Source of the DNA: Siphlonurus alternatus
Taxonomy: Eukaryota > Arthropoda > Insecta > Ephemeroptera > Siphlonuridae
DNA length: 64,000 bases
NCBI GenBank assembly: GCA_949825025.1
Contig: OX463779.1
Coordinates: 40,000,203-40,064,202, forward strand
Reading direction: 5' to 3'
This document shows, one piece after another, positions 12,566 through 25,547 of this stretch (position 1 is the first letter of the stretch; every line of letters begins with the position of its first letter). The translations under genes and the position numbers were made by a program. The notes below the pieces were generated by a model. The model was not told the DNA's origin and did not search any database. It saw only the letters and a list, made by a program, of their open reading frames with translations.

Positions 12566-13777
12566 GAAATAAAGGAATAACGGCAGTTAGTATACAATAT
12601 AATGGACATAATTAGCTTTCTTGTATAATGTAATAAATTTATATAATAAAGATAAAACCAATTACATTGCACTAATTATAATTGTTCTTAATATAATCCT
12701 ATAATTGTTCAATTACTAAAAAAAATGTATATATATATTTTATGAAATATTATTACAAAAACATTAATAACTATTTGGAGGTCTAATAAATTAAAACTGA
12801 TTTTCTAAATTCCTCCTACACTGCAATGTTGTACGTGCAATTTATGATTACATTGACAGCTGCAGGTTCGAATTACTCCTGCCATATAATAATGCTCGGA
12901 GACTGGCTGTGACTTCAAGGCTGTTTCCGCAATGTGACCGCCCGCAGATCCGAGTGGCCAAGTCATGCAGAACTAGAGGACCTTTCATGGAACAATAGGG
13001 ACGTCATGACTAGAAAAACTTCATATCAAGGGGTGGGTTTTGCCATAAAGAGGTGGGTAGTACAGTTCTATTCCAGCAAACACAACTCTGTCGGTCCAGT
13101 GTTGCCTTGTTGGTCCAGTGCTGTGTACTGTCCAACACATTTTTGACACCCTGAAGTTACTGGAATGAAGTTCGAAAAGAGTAGTTTTTATCATTATATA
13201 AATATACGATTTACTGCTATCTAGTATTATGATAATGTACGAGTATTTAAAAATTGTTTGAAAGGAATATTAATTGATAAGTACTTCTATTCAGTAAAAT
13301 TCATACTTATGCAAAAAAATTAATGAAAATGTTATTATATTCCTGTAACTGGCAAAATGTTAATTAATCTATGATTAAAATTGGATCTAATGATGATTGT
13401 TTTTTCACCTTGCATGTTTTTTGTTGATGTAAAGTTTTAGTCTCTGACGTGATCCATGTTGTAAAAAATTCAACCAGTTGTTCTAATAATTTTATAATTA
13501 TTAATATTATTACAGGTAGAATTGAATAACCTTTGATTAGATTATGTTTTGCCTGGCAGCTATTCGCAGTGATTTTAATAACATATTAAAAATTGCTGAT
13601 AGCCATAAATTTTTCCGTTACCTATCTTTCTTGATATTTGTATACTTAAATAATAAAGCCTCACTTCTACTCTCAAAATATTATATTCCTTTATGTTGGA
13701 TTCCTCAAGGGAATATTTGTCTCGAATATCACCCCCTTATCTACGCTCCTAAATAATATAGTAGAGGCTTTAATAAC
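12562..13777. other. non-coding DNA
   Basis: AT-rich except 12840-13150. GCAGGTTCGAATTACTCCTGCC near 12864 resembles a damaged tRNA T-arm or B box, but the loop is four bases too long for a tRNA. A short phrase, GGTCCAGTG, repeats near 13094 and 13112. Confidence 0.4.
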
Positions 13778-14215
13778 AATTTTATTTTATTTTATTTATT
13801 TTATTTTTTTTTATTTTCAATCATTTGGCTTGTACAGAGACAAACATTGATCAAGTCAAAACTTATTATAATATATAAAACTAAGATTAAATTATACATA
13901 CAATTATATACAAAAACAGGACAAATATACACAAAATATCTGATAAATTATTAGTCGTTTAACAATTATCATGCCAAATAAGTTAACTCAATACAATATT
14001 TTCTGGTAATTTACTACTAAAAAAAGATTTAACTGAATAATACTCCTTATTAATTAAAATTTTCTTTAACATGTTTTTAAAAGAATTGGGATTAGCTATA
14101 TTTGTAAGACTATTTGGTAAAAAATCGTAAATTTTGGCTGTTTGATACATAGAACTATTTTCCATAAATCCAGAATTGTGAATATCTATTGAAACTTTAT
14201 TTTTGTTTTTTTTGA
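13778..14215 (-). mobile_element. 5'-truncated non-LTR retrotransposon, 3' end
   Basis: On the minus strand the frame ending at 13983 encodes a typical LINE ORF2 C-terminus (YQTAKIYDFLPNSLTNIANP followed by a lysine-rich end), as found downstream of the reverse transcriptase in Jockey-group elements. It is followed by about 200 bases of 3' UTR and a TAAAA-type repeat tail at 13778-13815. No catalytic domain remains. It resembles the C-terminus of the copy at 25.5-26.3 kb but is diverged from it. Confidence 0.6.
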
Positions 14216-15785
14216 ATTATATCGGGGGAACACCCCAGCGAAAAAATTTTCTCCATGGGCCACCATGTTCGAAATTTTGAATTTTTTCGCGGTAACTATT
14301 AAAGCTTTTGAAACCATTTCCTACCCCCTCCGCCCATTTAGGTGTCTTCTCATAAAGAAACAAGAGCACATTTTCCTCTAAAAATTTCTTTAATGCCAAA
14401 AAAAAAAAAACGATTTTTTTTTATAGTTTTGGATAGGACGGTGGGAACACCACAAAATCAGCTGACTTAAAACCTCTGTTGTAGCTAGGTGTATGATATG
14501 TATAATATGTGCATAAGAGACAATAATGGCAGCTATAAAATATATAGACTATATTGAGAAGGACCAGATTTATCAGTGGGGTTAAAAGAGTCAAGGGGAC
14601 CATAAAATCATTCGCATGCATATAGGCGTTGTGGTGGCTGCAATGGAGATTAGTACCCGAAATTAGCTCAAAATAATGGAAATATATCGCCAGTGGGTGG
14701 GTCCAATTAACTCTCCCCCACCTTTCTCCAGCCTTGCTAAGACAGAAGCCGAGGTCATGCAGTTGCTTTACTCTCTAAAATACTGTATATATTAGGAACT
14801 CGATTTAAAATTGATAAATTATAACTCTCAAAAACTAGAGTTTTCTCAATTGCATATAGAAATATAATGGTGAATAAACAACTGTTTTTATTATTGTTAA
14901 TTAACATATTATCTCATGTACCTCTAAGAAAATTAAATAATAGCAGAGTAAAAGTAAGTAAAAATAACAATAGTTAGGATGGGTTAGTATATTTTTTATG
15001 CATATTATGATGCGAGAATTTTTCTATGAATTTTTCCATCCATATTTTAGGATTGTTATGTCTCCGTGACATTGTTTACGGTTCAGTTTAGTGCTTCTGT
15101 GAGAGTTAATTAGTAAGTAAACGAAGCGTTAATAGCCGCTGCTTCACACGGGTTTGGATGGGAAGAGTTACCACAACATCCCGAGTTGCAGCAGCAGTCT
15201 TACGTAACATTGGTGTGAACCGTGATGCAGGGAAATGAGCCGAATGATTGTTGGTTCATGCACACAATAATCTCATTACGTACTTCATCTGTAACATGAG
15301 AGAATCATTGCAGTCTCGTAATTATTATAATACTTACGTCAGCTTCGTATTGCATCTTTATATTGTAGCAATAAAATTTGGTAATTATTGAACAAGATTC
15401 ACAAAGGAAAATAATCAGTTTTTTTGCTAACCACGGTTAGTGACAGTCTAAACTCATTGAAAATATCTACGGTTAGTGAGAAATCTTTCTGCGTAACCCC
15501 GTCATGAATGAATCGTTCTACTATATTTATATATTTTAGATTAGGGTAAATATTCACAGCTCTCTTTAGCACCAATTTAGCTTACATTTTTAGTCATATT
15601 TACTTAAGTCCTAGGATTTTGGTATTTGTATAGTACTTGTTTTTCATTGACATTGGTGCTAAAAATAAATTAGTTCTGAAGGCGACAATGTGCAATATAA
15701 ACCCTCAATGTATCTTTTTGTTTTGTTGTTTTTGTACTTATACAAATATGCTATAATTCTTAATTTTTTAGTTGTATAATACACT
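14216..15785. other. non-coding DNA
   Basis: Mixed AT-rich sequence with GC-richer patches near 14320 and 14620-14770. No exon or element can be defined. Confidence 0.4.
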
Positions 15786-15962
15786 GGGGGACATTCACAA
15801 AGCACTTTAACCCCCACTTTAGCCCCGATTTTTAACCCTGGTGCTAAACATGGTACTAAACCAGGGGCTAACCATGTTAAGCTCAGAGCTTAGCACCATG
15901 TTTATCACCAGGGTTAAAAATCGGGGCTAAAGTGGGGTTAAAGTGCTTTGTAAATGTCCCCC
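15786..15962. mobile_element. foldback MITE
   Basis: A 177-bp near-complete palindrome. The left end GGGGGACATTCACAAAGCAC pairs with the right end over about 70 bases with few mismatches. There is no coding capacity. A clear target duplication is not visible, although TA lies just outside the right end. Confidence 0.7.
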
Positions 15963-16131
15963 TATATACATAATATACTATACGCGTACATTATAATAAT
16001 ACAGAATTTCTTTTTTTTCTTAATTAATTCAGTGTAAATAGCACGTAATATGATGTAGATAGATTAAAAGATTAAAATTAGACATTACACTTGCCCAAAT
16101 TAAATTATTCATGAATTTTCCCTCCCCTCCC

Positions 16132-16186
<55 letters not shown>

Positions 16187-18788
16187 ATATCTGTCAAAGT
16201 ATATTAAATTAGTTTCAATTTAAGAGAAATTATTGAGGTATTGCAAAACGGTGACAAGACAAAAGCTACCATGCTGATGTAAAAATCACATGGTAATTAA
16301 AGTTGTTGACGTAATCTTTGATAAATCTAAAATCTGATGATTGAGTGTGCTGAGTGAGACCTACATCCCATCAGTTAAGGAGTCTTTCGTGGTGTTTGTA
16401 ACATCTTCTGTCATTGGTGGATATTTTATAAAGTCTCTTCTCATTGGCTGAATCCGAGCCGAAAGGTCCCGGAAACAACCGACAAAAGTTTTTTTTTATC
16501 CTGACGGCTCCATGTCAATCATATGTTCCCAATTGCTACGCGGTACTATCATTATTCTTTTCCGACTGTTAACCCTCGATACGAGTCATGTTTGTACTCT
16601 ATAATCATTTACGAAGATAAAAAATTACTTGAACCCGGATAATGATCAAGGTGTGTACGTTGAACCTCAAGCATACGCACATCATCATGATGGAGACACA
16701 CTTGAAGTTTCATGTGCATGATGTTGTTAAAAAATCATTATATTATTATTAATAATTACTTAAAAATTACTCTAATTATAGCTTAGTTATAATATACTTG
16801 TAGATTAGCAGTTATGCACTTGTGATATCATGTAAGTCGGCACTTTTAATGCCTTGCTTGTTAACCAACCCCATTTCATTATTCATATTTTCATAATTAT
16901 TTATTAATTGCTCTTCGATTGTACAAAACAATACAAGGACGTCATATTATATACATTATTAGATCACAGACAAGATCACGTCAAAAGCTTCAAGAAAAAA
17001 AATACACAAATTAACAAATAATACAAAAAAACGATAACATATAAGTACATTGCCATCCTACATCCTACAATAGTAAATTTATAATCTATCCGTTGTATTA
17101 TTATCATAATTTGTCTGAATTTTCTGATAATACGGTGTACCATGTATCTTGGATGAAATAATAATTTCATTTAACAAAAAAATAAACAAACATATTATAT
17201 AATATATTATTTATAATAAAATTATATTATATATAAATAAATATACAAAATGATCAAAACTATAGAGTGGACCTCTTAGCGAAATATTTCACTGTATATG
17301 TGGACACAAATCCGATATTGTGTCTCATATAAACAACATACTTGATGGCTATAATGATTTAAATGTTGACTTTTACTGCACCAAAATATGACAAACAAAT
17401 AAATATGCATCGAAATATTTTGGTATATATTATATGAGGGAGACGCCTAGAGTTACTTAATATATAAAACAGTAACATTCTTTATATTGGAAACCTTGAA
17501 TTTTAAATAGACTCAATAATTTTACAATATTATATTTTGAAATACTGAAAACCAATGAGTGGACTTTTTCAAGGTGCCAGAACGTATGGAGTAAAATGAT
17601 TCATTGTTAATTTTAACTCTCAAAATATCTTGCAACTTTATTTTATTCCACTAATTTTGTTTTTTAATGTGCAATATTTTTTTCTTTTTATTTATGAATC
17701 ATCAATTTTTTCAGCTTTAATGCCTCCAATAACCTAAAAATGGTGCATGGTAAATGAAAAATTATTGTCATTATTTCCACATTTTTGCTTAAAGTTTTGA
17801 AAAATGGGACCTTAAAGTATTATGATTAAAATCAATTATTAATTTTTTGTGGCTCTCACGCTTTGTGAAATCCCCCTTGTGTTGTCAAAATAATTTCTAG
17901 GGATTTAACACACAGACATATGTGACCATTTTACATGACTCTGACGTCACATAATATTTTACCTCAATTTGGATGACGTTTTTTAAATAGAAAATTAAAA
18001 AAACTCAAGTTCCTCCATCCATATTTGAAAAAAAAGTAGTTTCTAATTACAGTAGGATACTTTACACTTTGAATTACAGTACTTAACTTGCGAATGGAGT
18101 TAACGACCTAATTAATATTCGTTACATATCTTAGTAGCTCATTATATCTGATGACGCACTTTCTTCCCATGGATGATAAATATTAAGACCTACATAATTG
18201 ATTCTGCATGGTACTGATCTGCAATATGATCATGTTATGTATTGTGTACTATGCAACAACGTGTTATAATAATAACTCCATTTGAATTGTAACAAAATTG
18301 CTCGACTTTCTCCTTAGCATACATAACATTACAAGCAACTAGTTATTTTCTTTTTCTGCAGAAACGCCCACATTGCATGGATTTTTTTCAGTATATATTT
18401 TTTTTTATTTATATAAATATCAAACGTGATTGAATTTAACTTCTTTAAGTAATTTAAAACATTAATTCACTTCATTAAAAAAATATAAACAATACAAAAA
18501 AAAAACTATATTAGAAATTTTCTTATCAATACTATTACTATATTCACCTCATTAGCTTTTTTAATAAGAAATATAAACAATACAAAAAAATTTTTAGAAA
18601 TTTTCTTATCAATTTATTACATCATTATAATAATATATTTTCTTTATATCACCCACTACATGTGAAATATATTATTTAAACGATATAATTATTATTACAA
18701 AAGAAATTTTTATTAATGGCCAGATGATCAATGAACAATAACTTACTGTTACGTAAATGTGCCTAAGGGGCGGGGGTGGGGCTGCCCA
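15963..18788. other. AT-rich non-coding DNA
   Basis: Contains a (CT)n tract (16136-16182). A diverged tandem repeat of about 75 bases (TATAAACAATACAAAAAAA ... AGAAATTTTCTTATCAAT) lies at 18480-18620. No gene is visible. Confidence 0.5.
16136..16182. repeat. (CT)n microsatellite
   Basis: About 22 uninterrupted CT units. Confidence 0.95.
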
Positions 18789-18802
18789 TGACCCCTGACC
18801 CC
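18789..18802 (-). promoter_or_regulatory. DR1 nuclear-receptor-like site
   Basis: The plus strand reads TGACCCCTGACCCC, so the minus strand has two GGGTCA half-sites spaced by one base. It sits in a GC-rich patch (18760-18890) beside a GC box, GGGGCGGGG, near 18769. No promoter or exon is identifiable next to it. Confidence 0.35.
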
Positions 18803-21800
18803 GAGGTGTAGATTCCGCGTGGAGAAAACTGGCCGACCTGCATGGTCCAGTCGTGATTTCTTACACGCGGTTGGCGTAGCGAGCAAGGCCACCGTACAAA
18901 CAAAGTTTTCTCATAAGTAACCGTTACAAATAATTTTGTAATTTAACCACAACTTCGTGATTTAATAGAAATATCATTATCATAACACCTTGAATATAAA
19001 ATAATGTAAAACAAAAATTTAATTTATATAAGTAGGGCATTATTTAATTTTTATTATAAATAAAATATTAAAACTATACTCCCACACCTTGGATATTATA
19101 TCTATTATAACACTATTAGAAATTTATTATTTAATTTATTAATATATTTAATAGCTGTTAACAAAATATTTTAATGGGTTTCAAATAGTCATCACGTGAT
19201 GTTATATTATTTTGTTTTAAATATAATTAGAAATTTAACATTTGAGTTTATGACATGAATGAAATATGCAGATGAGATTTTATACTAGTATGGATCAAAA
19301 GGTCAAATGTTGTAATCACTTAATGAATGGAATGTATTAAAATTGACGTTGTTGCGTATTATAATTTTTGTATTTAAAACTAAACCTTTTAAAGAACTAA
19401 ATTAGTAACTTAGCATACAACATGATGTTACAATATTCAGTTTTCTTTTGTTGCTAAAATTGACAAATTGATGCGTGTTATATTATGCAGAAGATTGTTT
19501 TTGGGTAGTGAAATTATAAACTTCAGAAGCTTTTCGTAGGACGTGTAGCATGACTTTTAATTGCCCCTACAGCTCTGTACCTAAGCTTTGTTTCATACAT
19601 GCATGATGATGCATGGAGGCGAAGTGAACTATAAATTTCCATTTGAATAAAAATACCCGATCGGGGTACATTAACACGGCCGGCTTGAACATTTTTATTC
19701 AAAAAGAGTGTACCAGTAGCGTGATTACAGAAGACACCAAGGAGGACTGTTGTCCAGTCCATTCACTCCACTTCGAAATTATAGAGCCATGCACCTACCC
19801 TACGCCAACTAGCCCCCATGCAGATCAACAATTTTAGGTAATATCTATATGGCTTAATCAGAATATGGTTGTTTCGTTATTATTATTAATTTACTACATT
19901 TAAATTTTAAAAACATCATAATTTATATAATTTTGTTGTTTGGTATTATACCCTTGGTAAATTTTGAAATGTCAGATTAAACATTAAATCCAAGTATGTA
20001 AAGCTGATATCTTACATTTGTTGATATTTGACATAAGTTTATAACACAAGTTATAGTGATTATACTACTTATTTATTTTAAAATTAATGTGGTTTTATAT
20101 TAAATTTAGTTTAGTACAAAACACATTGCAAAGATATCTAACTGCTGCAGTGTTGTTGGTTATATAGAGCTATATTATATAGAATATTATACTTTGAAAT
20201 TATTTAACAATATTATCTTGTCGCAGTCAGATTATGTCACATAGACACAGCTTGAATGCAACGATCAAGATCTTTTCAAGACAAAAAAATTGTAGTGTCT
20301 GTCTCTCACTGTCAACTTTACTGCTGAATAACGTTATTCAAATAAGAATAACAGATTATTTGAAAAGAAATAAGGATAAAAAAAAATCAAGGTTCCATAT
20401 TATGAAGACCACACTGCATGATCAAGAGAGAAAATATAAAAAGAAATTTGATTATTTAGTTTTAAAATTAATGTGGTTTTATTATATATTAAATTATGCA
20501 TTTCTAATTTATTTTTAAATTTAAAACAATAAAATAATTTCCCATGAAATAAAAATTTAATTTAAAATAATCACATATATTCCATAAAGAATGTCATACA
20601 TGCATACTGTGTGGTCAGCTGATTGCTATCTTGTCCACCAGACCACAGCCACCAGCACGGCAAAGTTTCTCCATCTCGCCCACAGCCCGCGCCCAGCTCA
20701 ATACAAGAAGTTGTCCGGAAGCCGAGAGTTGGTATATCGAAAGTGAATCGATTAATTTTGTATTTACAACGTGTCGATGGTACATAATATCTATCTATTG
20801 ATGATGCATGTCTAATAAATACACTACATCATAGCTCCGCCTTAAGCTTTATAATGAAAGTAATTGAAATTTCTCTCTCGCGTAATTAGAGTACTTTTGG
20901 TTACAAAATTGACGATGCATTCAGGAAGTAATATTACTTGATATATATTATGATTTTTAATATAATGTAATTGAGTTTTTTTGTATTAAATTGTATAGTG
21001 AGGTAGTGAAATGAAATTATAAGAAGAGTAATAATTTTCATCCTATGCACGATTAAACTTTTTCTATATGAAATTACATGTTGTATTCTAAAGTAATGTA
21101 TAATCCAGGAATGCATATTGCTATGTAGCCATCTGTGTACATACACTTCATATGAAATAAATATAATTTTATGTATAATTACGTAAACAATATAATACAT
21201 AAAATTAAATTGGTTTCGAAACTTTATGACTGCAAATAAATGTTGACCAGGCCAGGGGCGTAGCCATTGCAAAAATTTCTTATGAAGGGTGGGGGTTACC
21301 ATAAGGTGGGTGGAGGAGGGTCAAACCACCCACTCTCGATGTATTTTAGAACCCAGACTCCCCCTTCCCTTGCCAACGCCCCAAGGTATACAGTTTTATT
21401 TATTTTTTAATTTAATTATATATTTTTTTTACAAATTTGGCCTTCATTTATTATTTAATTTGAACTATTTTTTAAATTGGTGACGGAAATATTACTAGAC
21501 AAGGATTTTACTGTCAAGTTTTGTCAATTTAATCAAGTGTTGTCAACGTTGTATATATTATGATATAGAGATTTTTTAGAGATCGGAGAAATGTGCGGAT
21601 ATAGCAACAGAAAAACACTTTTTTTTATCAATCATCCTGCCATGGCAATAAAATTTTAAATTGCGTTTTGTTTTATTTTGGACATTTTGACCTCATAAAT
21701 TTATGATATCATTTCTAAAAATCTACCTTCACACAAAACTACACATTTAAAATTTAGATTACTGATAAGAATCTAATATATATTATTTATATTTCGCATA

Positions 21801-22386
21801 TTATTTAACGTATGATTAATATTGTAGAATATTAAACGATTTAAAACATTGTGTAAGAATTATTCAATAATATATTCTATATATATTTTTCCTTTCAAGT
21901 ATTTTTAGTAACAAATAAATAAAGTTAGAAATATGTAGGAAATGTTTATTTGTTCATACCTCCTCGAGTTTGCTTTCTACACTCGGCTGGATGTCGCGGT
22001 GCATGGTCAGCAGGTCCATTCACCGACCGACCGGAACTGACACCTAATAATCTCGGTCACAACGCAATCCATTATAATTGTCGTGCATGCAGTACATTTC
22101 ATTCATACTGTTTGTTTTTAACATGAGGTGGTAATTAAAATTGTATTATTAGATTTAATCAGAACAAATTTTATGTGCTTTTCTTGAATAAAATTATAAA
22201 TATAGGTCTAGCTGTAAATGAATCAGATTTTTTCTTATTTCACCTGCATGTATACAGAAGGTTTATTTAATTCTTTTTTCATGAAGATTGATTGTGTATT
22301 TACAAACAGGACTATATTGTTTTTATATGCATTTATTGTTATTATTTTCTGTAAAAATTAAAAGTATTGTAATAATTTTCGTAATT
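18803..22386. other. mostly AT-rich non-coding DNA
   Basis: GC-richer patches at 19650-19830, 20630-20740 and 21960-22070 have no usable splice-bounded frame. A likely MITE at 21253-21384 is listed separately. Confidence 0.45.
21253..21384. mobile_element. possible short MITE with CAGGGGCGTAGCCA end
   Basis: The left end reads CAGGGGCGTAGCCATTGC, a terminus I recognise from DNA transposons in several animals. The right part, TTGCCAACGCCCC, is an imperfect inverted copy. The interior has G-runs and then C-runs. No target duplication is clear. Confidence 0.35.
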
Positions 22387-22388
22387 TA

Positions 22389-22518
22389 TGGTCATAAGTT
22401 GCAGCCACCTATCCGAGAATAATCTGAGAATTATCCGTGGATTATTTACTAATTAACATTAAATTTTTCGGATAATTCTCCGATATTTCTAGGATAGGTT
22501 GGCTGCAACTTACGGCCA
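22389..22518. mobile_element. PIF/Harbinger-type MITE
   Basis: A 130-bp foldback. The left end TGGTCATAAGTTGCAGCCAC pairs with the right end GGCTGCAACTTACGGCCA. It is flanked by TTA on both sides (22386-22388 and 22519-22521), matching the TWA 3-bp target site of PIF/Harbinger elements. Non-coding. Confidence 0.6.
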
Positions 22519-22521
22519 TTA

Positions 22522-24040
22522 GTAATTTCATAATATACAATTTATTTCAATACATTTTTATATTTACTTAAAATTACTCGATAACAAGTAAACCAAAGTA
22601 CCTAATTTTTTACGAATTATAATTACATATTACAGTTTCTGCTTATTGCTGCTATTTTGTTAATGAAATTTTGCACCTATAAAAAAAGTTGACAGCAATA
22701 TGGTCCTTCAAAATCTGTCTTACCTCATTTAAAAAGGTTGAAATTCGTTCTTTCTAAAAATTTGTTACTTAATTGACAACAATTTGTAATTACACTATAT
22801 ATTCTTTCAGACTATTCCTCATGTCGTGTATTTAGAATATGGCTTATTATTAATATACAATCATACTATCATGAGCACCCTTCAAAGCGTTCTCTCAGAG
22901 TATTGAATCAGCTGTACCACAAAATATACAGTCTTATACAAGAGAGAGTGAAAAAGAGGGCATGGTACCATAATTATAATTAACTAACAAATAAATATTA
23001 TAACGGTGGTATACTCTCTATTATTTTAAACAACTACATATATGGTAAAGTTAAATAAATAATATACAGTCATGCTGACCTAGTGGAGTTCAGTTTTCAC
23101 ATTATATGTTCAACCTGAGCCAATTTATGTACTTATCTAGACTATAACATAATATTACATAATATTGCTACATAAAAAGGCTGATTTAACAAATAAGAAT
23201 TCTCCATTCCACCACCCTATTTGTAACAAGGTCCGGGTACTCCGGGACTTGAACCCTGAAGTTCCGGAGAGCGGCGGCGTGGTTCCCTGAAGGCCGAGGT
23301 CGCTGCTTCTATAGAAATTTCCACCTCTGTGAAATAAAAAGCACCACACCCCATGCAGCAGCAGCAATTGATGTGAGAAAGCTTGTGAAATATTAAGACT
23401 GAAGGTTAAACTGTTGAAGTAAAGCACCGAGGAGAATTCAAATGAACTTTTACTGCAACACTTCTTGCTGATGTAATTTTATGGAGGTTGAAAACTGTCT
23501 CAACTGTTTTTAATTCACCGTGAAAACTGTTTAACATATTTTTAAATTAAAATTTTTGTTATGACTGTTATAATTATTATTATAGATATGTATCAACGTA
23601 TCATATATATACATTATGTCCCTTCAAGCAATATTATACATGATGATATTTAACATATATTTGCATAATTAATATTGTTCTTCTTATTTGCACGTCCGGT
23701 AAATATACAATGGCTATATTTGCAACATATTATCACTATTTAGTAAAAGTTAATGACAACACTTCCATATAAAATTGCTAAATTAAAAAAATAAGAAAAG
23801 TCAATAAGCGTAAATATTTATTTTCTTGCAATTTTTTTCCGATATTATTTCTTCACATTTTTTTTATTGAAATTATTACAATTTTTTATCTAAAGGAAAT
23901 CTATTTTTTGATAAAGAAAGTATATAACAAATATATTATTTATGTTTTCACACATATTTATTACCATTAATTTATTAATTTTGATTACATTATTGATTGT
24001 CCAAGCTATGAGTCTTAGTTCGGACAAAAGAAAGCGAATG
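22522..24040. other. non-coding DNA
   Basis: A GC-richer patch at 23210-23380 contains GGTTCAAGTCC on the minus strand, a good Pol III B box, but no tRNA fold or clear A box could be made. It is perhaps an old tRNA-derived SINE. Otherwise AT-rich. Confidence 0.35.
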
Positions 24041-24049
24041 CTCGGGTAT

Positions 24050-24245
24050 GTTTACGTCACGGCGGCGGCCTGTGGCGGGAAAGTGAAATGGCCACCGCCG
24101 CCGCAATCATTACGTCTGAGAAGGAGGAGTGGGCGGCTAACAGGAGCGATCCAACAACGTGGCCACAGGTGTGTTACACCTGGAGTAATTTCACGTGGCC
24201 CCACGTGCTCGATTGGTCTACCGAAATAAAAGCAGCTATAATAAC
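24050..24245 (+). promoter_or_regulatory. composite promoter-like region
   Basis: Plus-strand order: a CRE-like TTACGTCAC near 24052, a GC-rich CGG/CCG segment, two perfect E-boxes as CACGTGGCCCCACGTG (24192-24207), an inverted CCAAT box (ATTGG at 24212) and a TATA-like CTATAATA near 24236. The spacing would start transcription near 24265. No downstream coding exon is clear. The orphan plus exon at 29131 is a possible partner. Confidence 0.4.
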
Positions 24246-24277
24246 CATAGCGTCCTGTAATTCGTAGGACGCTATGG
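24245..24277 (+). other. perfect stem-loop
   Basis: CCATAGCGTCCT pairs perfectly with AGGACGCTATGG around a 9-base loop. It lies at the expected transcription start of the promoter-like cluster just upstream, so it could form in the 5' end of a transcript. Confidence 0.45.
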
Positions 24278-25472
24278 TCTGAGTAAATTAACTTAATTGA
24301 CCACCGCGCGCGTATGCCCATGAAAACCCAAATTTTCTTTATTTGGAATTATGATCAGGATTTAATTTTAAAGACGGTTTAGTCATCGTTTGACTATAAA
24401 CTTTATAAATTACTATTATATGCTTTGACTTACATACTAATTAGGGTTAATTGTAGCACACATGCAGTCTTTTATAGTGATGGGAAAATCGTTTATATAA
24501 ACGATTTTAAAAATAAAAATATTGCATATTAAACTGACAAGAATGCAAGCGTTTAAGAAGCCTAAAATATTAGTGTTGACGGAAAGACTAAAATATAATT
24601 TCAAGCAAAGAATGATCTGATCGAAGGTACATGGGAGGTGTTGCCTTTTAAAGTTTTAATACACCTGTATTAAATTTATGCACCTATATGAATATATAAA
24701 GACATAAACTTTACTTCAATAAGTATAAGTGTATTAATTATAACAGTTATAAATTATGCTTACACTAAAACTCTTAAATTATAAGTACGACATTTATAGT
24801 TATAATAGTAGTTACAATTCTATATAGCCGGAAATATTTCCCCTTATTGCTTTGCTGGTGCAGGTACAAAAAAATATGCTGATTTTCAAGTTTTTAAGAA
24901 GTAGAAAGAACCACTCTCTTTCAGTTCCCTTCCTCTATGCATGGACTATACACCATGCAATGATAACAGCTGATAACACCTGAAGTAGCAGGAAGTGAGA
25001 GGTTTCTGGACTTTCTAGTTCCAGTTTTGAACCTGAAATTTTGCAGAGATTTATAGTAATTTCAATGTATCTGCAAAGTTTTTCAGTTTTCATGTTCTTA
25101 GTTCAGTCAACATTCTTCTCTGACTACTTCCGTTGGTAATCTTACATTTGTTAAACTAAATATGTAACATTCGGGATGTCCAAAATTGTAATTTTGCTCC
25201 AAATTGCTTATCTGGCAACAATCACAACGAACGCGAATATTATACATGTACTTATAGAGTACGTGAAGTGTATGTACTACACTTGCACGGATTAATAAGT
25301 CGATCGTGTTCAACCTTGCTCCCGATATGATCGATTGAGCCCACGCAGATCACACGCCAAGAACTGCTACCATTGTTGTTATTACTTCAAGTTGTAACAA
25401 TTGTTAAGCAGTGTGAGAGTCAGGCTTTATTGCGTAATTACTTTAACCCAATATTATTCAATATATAATAGA

Positions 25473-25508
<36 letters not shown>

Positions 25509-25545
25509 TATAAATTAGTGAAATTTATATAACCTTGTTATAAGA
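24278..25545. other. AT-rich non-coding DNA
   Basis: No gene is visible. A (TA)n tract lies at 25478-25505. Confidence 0.5.
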
Positions 25546-25547
25546 AA

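Noticed and set aside
12860..12885. tRNA gene suggested by GGTTCGAATTACTCC
   Set aside because: The T-loop would be 11 bases and no acceptor stem, D-arm or anticodon arm can be folded.
20640..20690. Hydrophobic minus-strand peptide resembling a signal sequence (FAVLVAVVWW)
   Set aside because: There is no in-frame ATG after the upstream stop and no donor before the downstream stop.
23225..23300. tRNA or tRNA-SINE on the minus strand (GGTTCAAGTCC)
   Set aside because: The B box is good but the A box is poor and no cloverleaf forms. Kept only as a note.
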